Of a DNA stretch of 7,313 nt, positions 1-5,029 are shown in pieces (positions within the stretch are counted from its first letter, which is position 1; each line of letters opens with the position of its first letter). The DNA lies in assembly GCA_021807465.1 (NCBI GenBank), contig JAKBCX010000071.1:1-7313 (forward strand), given 5' to 3'. This DNA is from Pseudomonadota bacterium. GTDB lineage: Bacteria > Pseudomonadota > Alphaproteobacteria > Acetobacterales > Acetobacteraceae. The notes under the pieces are model-generated. The model saw only the letters and a program-made list of their open reading frames with translations, was not told the DNA's origin and searched no databases. The position numbers were made by a program, and so were the translations under genes.

Positions 1-239
1 TCCACCTTATGGCGCTGGTCGGTGGCACTGCCTGAGCTAAACGCATCTGCAACACAATGGCTCAAATGGTCGCGCAAGATCTCCTCCTCGACCTTGTGCA
101 AAGCGGCGCGTACGGCACTGATCTGCGTCAGCATGTCGATGCAATAGCGATTATCATCAACCATGCGCAGTAAGCCGCCAACTTGGCCTTCAATCCGCTT
201 CAGCCGCTGGATTACTTTCTGCCGTGCCGCGTCATGCAT
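1..239 (-). CDS. csoR: CsoR-type Cu(I)-sensing repressor, DUF156 family (partial, C-terminus outside window)
   Basis: Reading the minus strand from an ATG at 239 gives 79 codons with no stop, running off the left edge; the family is usually about 90-110 residues, so only the tail is missing. The N-terminus (QKVIQRLKRIEGQVGGLLRM) is the signature helix of the CsoR/RcnR/FrmR family of all-helical metal-sensing repressors. The sensing residues are visible: Cys33 (in RYCIDMLTQ), His58 and Cys62 (in RDHLSHCV). The Cys-25-His-4-Cys spacing matches the Cu(I) triad of CsoR. RcnR has His and FrmR has Glu at the last position, and CstR has Cys in place of His, so a copper sensor is favoured. The gene is divergent from the copper ATPase and shares a 102-bp gap with it containing a CsoR-like operator, so it probably represses the ATPase and perhaps itself. 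The ribosome binding site is weak (AAGGG about 10 nt upstream). The family call is near certain; copper specificity is inferred from the triad and the neighbour. Confidence 0.93.
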   Translation of the reverse strand, partial: MHDAARQKVIQRLKRIEGQVGGLLRMVDDNRYCIDMLTQISAVRAALHKVEEEILRDHLSHCVADAFSSGSATDQRHKV

Positions 240-251
240 GAAACTGTACCC

Positions 252-279
252 TTGATACCATACCCTTGGGGGGTATATA
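252..279 (+). promoter_or_regulatory. Probable sigma70-type promoter for the copper ATPase
   Basis: A -35-like TTGATA (252-257) is separated by 16 bp from a -10-like TATATA (274-279). The predicted transcript would start near 286 and leave a leader of about 55 nt before the ATPase. The -10 element is embedded in the right arm of the CsoR-like inverted repeat, the arrangement expected for a repressed promoter. The hexamers are good but not perfect. Confidence 0.55.
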
Positions 280-284
280 GGGTA
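256..284. promoter_or_regulatory. Putative CsoR operator
   Basis: A G/C-cored inverted repeat, ATACCC (260-265) - TTGGG - GGGTAT (271-276), is flanked by further TACC (256-259) and GGTA (281-284) blocks. The pattern of TACC/GGGTA arms around a G-tract is what is known for CsoR boxes in front of copA genes. It lies between the divergent csoR and ATPase genes and covers the likely promoter spacer and -10 region, so apo-CsoR binding would block transcription of the ATPase. It could also cover a csoR promoter (weak TTACCC-N17-TATGGT on the minus strand, 285-257). The inverted repeat is seen directly; the regulator assignment is inference. Confidence 0.72.
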
Positions 285-341
285 AGATAGACTTCTCGGC
301 AAGCAGCCCGAGGACAACGCCAGTGACTCATGGAGTACCCC

Positions 342-2711
342 ATGGACGATCATCAGCATCACGCACACCATCATCACGCCATGCCGGTATCCGACGGGGT
401 AAAAGATCCGGTTTGCGGCATGACCGTCGATCCAACCAAGTCCGAGCACCAAGCCGAGTATGAGGGGCGGACATTCCATTTCTGCTCCCAGGGCTGCCGG
501 GAGAAATTCATCGCGGATCCGGACCGCTATCTGGCCGACGAGCCAGCGGCGCCGCCCTCGGCGCCTGGTACGATCTATACCTGCCCGATGCATCCCGAGG
601 TTCGGCAGGATCATCCGGGCAACTGCCCGATCTGCGGCATGGCGCTTGAGCCAGCAGCACCCACGGCTGATGCTGGAGAGAACGAGGAGCTGTGCGATAT
701 GCGCCGGCGCTTCTGGGCATCACTCGTTCTTGCTGTGCCGGTGGTGGTGCTGGCGATGGGCGTCTACGTGCCGGGCCTTGGCGCAGTGCTCGCGCGGGCT
801 GTGCCGCCAGGGCTCTCGAGCTGGCTCCAACTGATCTTCGCCACTCCCGCCGTCCTGTGGGCGGGGTCCTTCTTCTTCACGCGCGGCTGGCGCTCGGTGG
901 TGAATCGCAGCCTCAATATGTTCTCGCTGATCGCGCTCGGCACTGGCGCGGCCTATCTCTACAGCGTGGTTGCCACTATCGCGCCCGGCATCTTCCCCGC
1001 CGGATTCCGCGGTGCTGATGGTTCGGTCGCGACCTATTTTGAGAGCGCGGCCGTGATCACCGTGCTGGTCATCTTCGGTCAGGTGCTCGAACTCAGGGCC
1101 CGCGACCGGACGGGAAGCGCGATCCGCGCGTTACTCAATCTCGCACCGAAAACCACGCGGCGCATCCGGGATGACGGCACTGACGAGGAGGTGACGCTCG
1201 ATCAGGTTAAAGCTGGTGACCGGCTGCGCGTGCGGCCTGGCGATGCAGTGCCGGTCGATGGCGCCGTGCTCGAAGGCCACAGCACGGTTGATGAGGCCAT
1301 GGTTACGGGGGAATCGATGCCGGTTGCCAAGAAGGTGGGGGACATGCTGATCGGCGGCACCGTGAACGGCACCGGCGCGCTGGTGATGCGTGCCGATGTG
1401 GTGGGCGCGGGCACCGTGCTTGCGCGCATTGTCGCGATGGTCGCCGACGCCCAACGCTCGCGCGCGCCGATCCAGCGCCTCGCCGACCTTGTCTCCGGCT
1501 GGTTTGTTCCCGTCGTTATCGGGGTTGCGGTACTCGCTTTTACGGCTTGGGCGGTCTGGGGACCGGCGCCGTCGCTCGCTTACGGGCTGATCGCCGCCGT
1601 CTCCGTTCTCCTCATCGCCTGCCCTTGCGCGCTCGGGCTCGCCACGCCGGTGTCGATCCAGGTCGGGGTTGGTAAGGGCGCCACCGCCGGCGTGCTGATC
1701 CGCTCGGCCGAGGCGCTGGAGCGGATGGAGAAGGTCGACACGCTGGTCGTCGACAAGACCGGCACGCTGACCGAGGGTAAGCCACGCCTTACTGCCATCA
1801 TGCCTGCGCCCGGCTTTGCCGAGGAAGAGGTGTTACGCCTTGCAGCGAGCCTCGAACGCGCGAGCGAACATCCGCTGGCGGCGGCAATCCTGCACGCCGC
1901 CGGTGAGCGCAAGATCACGCTTGGCGATCCCACCTGCTTTGAATCGCTCACCGGCCAGGGCGTGCGCGGGCGAATCGAGAGCAGGAGCATCGCGCTCGGC
2001 AACGCTGCCTTGATGAAGGCGGAAGGTGCGGGACTGGGCGCGCTGGCGGACGAGGTTGACGAGTTGCGCGCAAGCGGTGCGACGGCGTTGTTTATCGCCG
2101 TCGATGGTAAGCTGGCCGGGGCCGTAGCGATTGCCGACCCGATCAAGTCGACCACGCGCACGGCGCTTGATGCGCTCAAGGCTGAGGGGGTGCGTATCGT
2201 CATGCTGACCGGCGACAACCGGCGCACGGCAGAGGCGATTGCGCACCAGCTTGGCATCACCGAAGTGGACGCCGATGTGCTGCCGGAGCGCAAACATGAA
2301 ATCGTGCGCCGGTTGCGGGCGGAAGGCCGGATCGTCGCCATGGCCGGTGACGGCGTGAACGATGCACCAGCACTCGCTGAAGCCGATATTGGCATCGCCA
2401 TGGGCACTGGCACCGAGGTTGCGATGCAAAGTGCTGGGGTGACGCTGGTAAAAGGTGATCTCGCCGGCATTGCGCGCGCGCGAACGCTGAGCCATGCCGT
2501 GATGCGCAATATCCGCCAGAACCTGTTTCTTGCCTTCATCTACAACGGCATCGGCGTGCCGGTCGCGGCTGGCGTGCTCTACCCGGTGTTCGGCGTGCTG
2601 CTGAGTCCGATGATCGCGGCGTTGGCGATGTCGCTGAGCTCTGTCTCGGTCATCAGCAATGCGTTGCGGCTGCGGCGGCTGAGGCTGGAGGAGGTCGCAG
2701 CCAGAGTGTGA
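342..2711 (+). CDS. copA: P1B-type Cu(I)-exporting ATPase with YHS and CPMHP-type metal-binding domains (CopA-like)
   Basis: Inner-membrane pump coupling ATP hydrolysis to Cu(I) export from the cytoplasm. In order (numbered from ATG 342): a His-rich leader (residues 4-12); a YHS domain (about 21-63, with DPVCGM and FCSQGC); a YTCPMHPE...[10 protein letters not shown] segment (79-103); membrane helices from about 120; the actuator loop with TGES (322-325); the CPC transport motif in TM6 (427-429); phosphorylated Asp471 in DKTGTLT; the His510-Pro of the nucleotide domain; and the GDGVNDAP hinge (from 669). Tyr734-Asn735 in TM7 and MSLSS (763-767) in TM8 complete the Cu(I) P1B-1 signature. There is no GMTCxxC HMA domain. 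I prefer ATG 342 because GGAG sits 6 nt upstream of it; an in-frame ATG at 330 would add four residues but has only a distant AGGA. All catalytic motifs are intact in 789 residues, so it should be functional. The divergent csoR and the operator imply copper induction. A related Ag(I) role is possible. Confidence 0.96.
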   Translation: MDDHQHHAHHHHAMPVSDGVKDPVCGMTVDPTKSEHQAEYEGRTFHFCSQGCREKFIADPDRYLADEPAAPPSAPGTIYTCPMHPEVRQDHPGNCPICGMALEPAAPTADAGENEELCDMRRRFWASLVLAVPVVVLAMGVYVPGLGAVLARAVPPGLSSWLQLIFATPAVLWAGSFFFTRGWRSVVNRSLNMFSLIALGTGAAYLYSVVATIAPGIFPAGFRGADGSVATYFESAAVITVLVIFGQVLELRARDRTGSAIRALLNLAPKTTRRIRDDGTDEEVTLDQVKAGDRLRVRPGDAVPVDGAVLEGHSTVDEAMVTGESMPVAKKVGDMLIGGTVNGTGALVMRADVVGAGTVLARIVAMVADAQRSRAPIQRLADLVSGWFVPVVIGVAVLAFTAWAVWGPAPSLAYGLIAAVSVLLIACPCALGLATPVSIQVGVGKGATAGVLIRSAEALERMEKVDTLVVDKTGTLTEGKPRLTAIMPAPGFAEEEVLRLAASLERASEHPLAAAILHAAGERKITLGDPTCFESLTGQGVRGRIESRSIALGNAALMKAEGAGLGALADEVDELRASGATALFIAVDGKLAGAVAIADPIKSTTRTALDALKAEGVRIVMLTGDNRRTAEAIAHQLGITEVDADVLPERKHEIVRRLRAEGRIVAMAGDGVNDAPALAEADIGIAMGTGTEVAMQSAGVTLVKGDLAGIARARTLSHAVMRNIRQNLFLAFIYNGIGVPVAAGVLYPVFGVLLSPMIAALAMSLSSVSVISNALRLRRLRLEEVAARV

Positions 2712-2763
2712 TAAACGGGGGGTACGGCAAGCTCACCACGCGCTGAGAATAGCAGAAAAATCG

Positions 2764-2770
2764 AAGGAGG
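2764..2770 (+). promoter_or_regulatory. Strong Shine-Dalgarno of the DUF302 gene
   Basis: AAGGAGG, a full match to the anti-Shine-Dalgarno core, lies 9 nt before ATG 2780. It fixes that start and suggests the DUF302 protein is made at a high level relative to the ATPase, whose ribosome binding site is plainer. Confidence 0.8.
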
Positions 2771-2779
2771 GATTCCCAG

Positions 2780-3166
2780 ATGAGTTATCACATTTCGAAG
2801 ACACTGACATTGCCATTCGACGAGGCAGTTGCTGCAACAGTGGCGGCATTACAGACCCATGGGTTCGGCGTGCTCACAGATATCGATGTGCAAGCGACGC
2901 TTAAGAAGAAGCTCGACGTCGCGTTTCGCCCGTACCGCATCCTCGGCGCCTGCAATCCGAAAATGGCCTATCAGGCGCTCGGGATCGAGGACAAGATCGG
3001 CACCATGCTCCCGTGCAACGTGATTGTGCAGCAACACGAGGACGGAAATGTTGAGGTCTCGGCGGTCGATCCGGTTGCCTCCATGCAGGGCATAGAAAAT
3101 CAAGAACTTGCCCGCTTGGCTGGAACCGTACGCGAGATGCTGCGCCAAACGATTTCGGAAATCTGA
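2780..3166 (+). CDS. DUF302 domain protein
   Basis: A 128-residue protein, the usual size for a stand-alone DUF302 domain. Recognisable family features are the N-terminal pattern where the chain is split into a helix (FDEAVAATVAALQTHGF) and a strand (GVLTDIDVQATLKKKL), then ILGACNP (with MAYQAL after it) and MLPCNVIV near the middle, and DPVASM toward the end. There is no signal peptide or membrane helix, so it is probably cytoplasmic. The biochemical function of DUF302 is not established. These genes are often found near metal or sulfur metabolism genes, and here it sits 68 bp after the copper ATPase on the same strand with no clear terminator between, so co-transcription and a copper-related role are likely but inferred. 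The two conserved Cys residues (in GACNP and LPCNV) are candidate metal or redox ligands. The start is fixed by a perfect AAGGAGG. Confidence 0.9.
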   Translation: MSYHISKTLTLPFDEAVAATVAALQTHGFGVLTDIDVQATLKKKLDVAFRPYRILGACNPKMAYQALGIEDKIGTMLPCNVIVQQHEDGNVEVSAVDPVASMQGIENQELARLAGTVREMLRQTISEI

Positions 3167-3207
3167 CTACAGACTCGCTGTGGTAATCGTGGTGTAAGCC
3201 ACACAGC

Positions 3208-3326
3208 ATGGACGGTATATCCGTCGCTTCCAGCGTATTGTATCCAAGCTTCGGCTTGGTGCTCGACCGGATTCTCGGCGCGATGGCGATGCCGGTCGGC
3301 TCAGTTTCAGTGACGGCAAAAGCAAC
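3208..3326 (+). pseudogene. C-terminal remnant of a second P1B-type ATPase
   Basis: In the frame starting at 3208 the translation reads GISVASSVLYPSFGLVLD followed by RILGAMAMPVGSVSV. This aligns without gaps to the last membrane segments of the intact ATPase upstream ([18 protein letters not shown], then [15 protein letters not shown]), including the shared VLYPxFG and GSVSV/SSVSV blocks. Nothing upstream in frame resembles the rest of an ATPase, and downstream the frame runs antisense into the cupredoxin gene, so only about 35 residues survive. The MSxSS copper-site motif of TM8 has become MPVGS. The divergence is too large for a recent copy of the neighbour; it looks like the decayed tail of a separate pump gene. 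Homology is by eye from one reading frame but the match is long and ordered. Confidence 0.72.
3244..3259. other. Stable UUCG-loop hairpin between convergent genes
   Basis: CCAAGC-TTCG-GCTTGG is a perfect 6-bp stem closed by C(UUCG)G, an unusually stable tetraloop. It sits 78 bases after the DUF302 stop and 68 bases after the cupredoxin stop, inside the ATPase remnant. No T-run follows on either strand, so it is not a textbook intrinsic terminator; it could still pause polymerase or protect 3' ends. It may simply be inherited coding sequence. Confidence 0.3.
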
Positions 3327-4052
3327 TCATTGCACGATGAATTTACCGTACATGCCTTCCTCAGCATGTTGCGGAGCCGGGCACACGTACCAGTATTCGC
3401 CCGGTGCGCTGGCCACGAAACTCTCACCCAGGGCCGCATACTGCGCTGTTTTCAAATCATCGCCGCTGCGCCAGGGTAGTTCCGGCATGGGCGGTACTTG
3501 CGGCTGGCCCAGATACATCATGGCCATATATGGATAAGGCGGCGGCACGCGGGTGATCACCACTGTATGCTCCATGTTATTGCCGTAATCCATGTTGAGC
3601 TGGTTGAGTTGCACGGTGGCGCCGCGCGGTACAATGATGGTGGGGTTGGTGAGGCCATGAAGTTCAAAGGTCTGATCTTTATAGCCGGGCTGTACGGCGA
3701 CAAGATTAATGACCACGTTATCGCCGGTGAAGGTCACGCTATTGGCCTTGGTATCCGCCGTACCGTGCGTGTTGCCGTATTGAATGTAACTCTGCGCGTC
3801 ATCAAAGCTGAGCACCTTGCCGCCCCAGCCGGCTGACACGGGGTAGTTTCCCATCATACCACCCCCCATCATACCCGGCCCCATTCCGTAACCAAATCCA
3901 CCTTGCCCCCAACTGCCGCCCATCATACTTGATCCCCAGCCTTGGCCGCTCCCCATACCTGCATAAGGCTGAGCGGTAGCGGCGGAGACGGAAACCGCGG
4001 CAGCAATGACGAAGGCGGATAGCCGAAGGGCAGAAGGCAGAGGTTTTTTCAT
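3327..4052 (-). CDS. Secreted rusticyanin-like type 1 (blue) copper protein with Gly/Met-rich N-terminal extension
   Basis: From ATG 4052 the product has 241 residues. Residues 1-27 form a Sec signal peptide (KK, a hydrophobic Ala/Val-rich core, ATA just before the predicted cut). Residues 32-69 are low complexity, rich in Gly and Met (repeated GMG, MMGG, GMM), a possible Cu(I)-binding tail. The rest is a cupredoxin domain. The closing motif YVCPAPQHAEEGMYGKFIV has Cys224, His229 and Met234 with the Cys-x4-His-x4-Met spacing of rusticyanin; with His162 (MEHTVVIT) this completes the type 1 copper site. The block around VAVQPG...TFELHG...NPTIIVPRGATV also follows rusticyanin. An in-frame ATG at 4088 would add 12 residues before the signal peptide and lacks a ribosome binding site, so 4052 is preferred. 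Likely roles are periplasmic electron carrier or copper sink; the copper pump next door favours a link to copper handling. It is convergent with the DUF302 gene and probably has its own promoter. Sulfocyanin-like is the main alternative name. Confidence 0.9.
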   Translation of the reverse strand: MKKPLPSALRLSAFVIAAAVSVSAATAQPYAGMGSGQGWGSSMMGGSWGQGGFGYGMGPGMMGGGMMGNYPVSAGWGGKVLSFDDAQSYIQYGNTHGTADTKANSVTFTGDNVVINLVAVQPGYKDQTFELHGLTNPTIIVPRGATVQLNQLNMDYGNNMEHTVVITRVPPPYPYMAMMYLGQPQVPPMPELPWRSGDDLKTAQYAALGESFVASAPGEYWYVCPAPQHAEEGMYGKFIVQ

Positions 4053-4087
4053 GATTATCGTCTGAACCTCATCCGGGCATTTGGTCA

Positions 4088-4111
4088 TTGATCATGGTCA
4101 ATTCTGATCAA
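4088..4111. repeat. Inverted repeat TTGATCA-N10-TGATCAA upstream of the cupredoxin gene
   Basis: Perfect 7-bp arms, TTGATCA (4088-4094) and TGATCAA (4105-4111), are separated by 10 bp. The repeat lies 36-59 bases before the cupredoxin start and downstream of its probable promoter. The arm length and spacing suit a dimeric transcription factor operator. No known regulator is recognised; the repeat is seen, its function is inference. Confidence 0.4.
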
Positions 4112-4169
4112 ACGGACACCAATTTTGTCATAAAAAAAGTTGACGCAAGAACAGATAAAATGGCGGAAA

Positions 4170-4199
4170 AGTATAAGCCACACGCTACTGGGTTCGCAA
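4170..4199 (-). promoter_or_regulatory. Probable promoter of the cupredoxin gene
   Basis: On the minus strand TTGCGA (4199-4194) precedes TATACT (4175-4170) with an 18-bp spacer. The -10 box matches the sigma70 consensus in five of six positions. A transcript starting near 4163 would have a leader of about 110 nt carrying the 4088-4111 inverted repeat. No better pair was found in the spacer. Confidence 0.4.
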
Positions 4200-4252
4200 A
4201 AATCTGGACGGTGAACGGAGGGTCTTTCGCAGGTGGCACTGAGCCCGGGTGC

Positions 4253-4269
4253 GGCACATAATATGTACC
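4253..4269. repeat. 17-bp near-perfect palindrome
   Basis: GGCACATA-A-TATGTACC is a symmetric site with one mismatched pair, in the spacer between the copper module and the conjugation remnants. Its form would suit a repressor operator or the core of a site-specific recombination site. No matching recombinase gene is in the window, so nothing more can be claimed. Confidence 0.35.
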
Positions 4270-4396
4270 ACAGTTGTAGATAACCCTGTCGGCCCTTGGC
4301 TCCGTTCCAGCACTAAGAGTCAGAGTTTTGCTGGGATTTTCATGACGGGTTTTGGTTCGGGAGAGTGTCTTCCGGGGCCTGTCATGGAGAATTGCC

Positions 4397-5029
4397 ATGA
4401 ACATCAATACGTCTGCCGTGGTGGCGGCTGGGGCGCTGCGCCGCTATGTGTTTGAGATCGAGACGGTGAGCGCGCCGAGCACGGCGGATGGCGCCAAGGG
4501 CGTGTTCTATGCGGTACAGTTTACTTATCCGGCGGACGCGGCCAAAGCCGCGGCGGCGCGCGCGGCTCTTGAAGCCAGAAAGGTGGAGCAGCTCAACCAG
4601 CAGGCCTTACGGCGGGCGACGCAAATGGCGGCGAACGCGGCGCTGCAAGATGAGTAGACCAATCCCAATGCCGGGCCGCGCAATTACCGCTATGTTGCCC
4701 AAGGTGACCGCTTCCTCGCCCCGGTGGCGGTTTGGGATAACGGCTATTCCACCCTGCTGCAATTTGCAGGGAATCAGCGCATTCCTTCGATCTTCGTGAT
4801 CGACCCGGATGGCAAGGAGGCTACCGCCAGTTACGCGGTCAATGGCGATATCGTACAGCTTGACCAGACCGCGCGGGAGTGGCGGCTGCGCGATGGCGGC
4901 ACGGTGCTGAATATCTACAATCTCGGCTACCAGTCGGTGGGTGGTAATCCGGAAACCGGGACGACCAGCCCGGACGTGTCGCGGGTCGTTGTGCCGCCAA
5001 GCGCGCCGCCGAAAGAGGCATCGCCATGA
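4397..5029 (+). pseudogene. virB9: Truncated VirB9/TrbG (T4SS outer-membrane core) gene with in-frame amber codon
   Basis: One frame runs from ATG 4397 to TGA 5029, broken only by TAG at 4655-4657. Before the stop, RRYVFEIE and GVFYAVQFTYPADA match the middle of VirB9/TrbG/CagX proteins. After it, TNPNAGPRNYRYVAQGD, then FLAPVAVWDNGYSTLLQF, RIPSIFVID and GTVLNIYNLGY match the C-terminal domain that contacts VirB7 and VirB10 in the outer-membrane core complex. Homology is continuous across the stop with no frameshift. Intact VirB9 has a signal peptide and roughly another 100 residues in front; both are absent and the upstream sequence has no similarity, so the gene is N-terminally cut as well. 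A GGAGA (4386-4390) ahead of ATG 4397 would allow translation of an 86-residue peptide; GTG 4724 could start the C-terminal part. Without a signal peptide the product could not reach the periplasm, so it is probably non-functional. The last codon overlaps the next gene as ATGA, the normal virB9-virB10 arrangement. Confidence 0.85.

Larger units (their letters stand above)
4053..4396. other. Gene-free spacer between copper module and conjugation remnants
   Basis: No convincing gene is seen on either strand in these 344 bases. The left part (about 4085-4180) is more A+T-rich than its surroundings, as expected for a promoter region, and holds an inverted repeat and a probable minus-strand promoter. 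The right part holds a 17-bp near-palindrome and ends where virB9 homology begins abruptly. A minus-strand open frame (4407-4108) reads through the promoter-like elements, has no family features and is judged spurious. The junction between the two modules must lie here. Confidence 0.6.

Noticed and set aside
1580..2539. Long open frame (319 codons) on the minus strand inside the copper ATPase
   Set aside because: It is antisense to a gene with every catalytic motif intact, its translation is Ser/Ala/Pro-rich low-quality sequence, and such shadows are common in G+C-rich DNA.
2712..2735. GGGGGGTA after the ATPase stop as a second CsoR site
   Set aside because: It resembles one half-site only; there is no matching TACCC arm at the right distance.
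3177..3207. GCTGTG...CACAGC hairpin after the DUF302 stop as an intrinsic terminator
   Set aside because: The stem is short with a long loop and no T-run follows, so it is not supportable as a terminator.
3208..3537. A 109-residue plus-strand protein running into the cupredoxin gene
   Set aside because: Only the first 35 or so residues have homology (ATPase tail); the rest is antisense to well-supported cupredoxin coding sequence. Treated as a pseudogene fragment.
3192..4183. Imperfect 13-bp direct repeats (GTGTAAGCCACAC and GTATAAGCCACAC) flanking the cupredoxin gene, as insertion target duplications
   Set aside because: A 12 of 13 match is expected by chance several times in a window this size, and no transposase or terminal inverted repeats accompany it.
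4253..4269. The 17-bp palindrome as a XerCD dif-like site
   Set aside because: It lacks the two 11-bp arms and 6-bp spacer of dif; only the palindrome itself is reported.
4108..4407. A 99-residue minus-strand protein upstream of the cupredoxin gene
   Set aside because: It has no family features and no ribosome binding site, and it covers promoter-like sequence and the module boundary.
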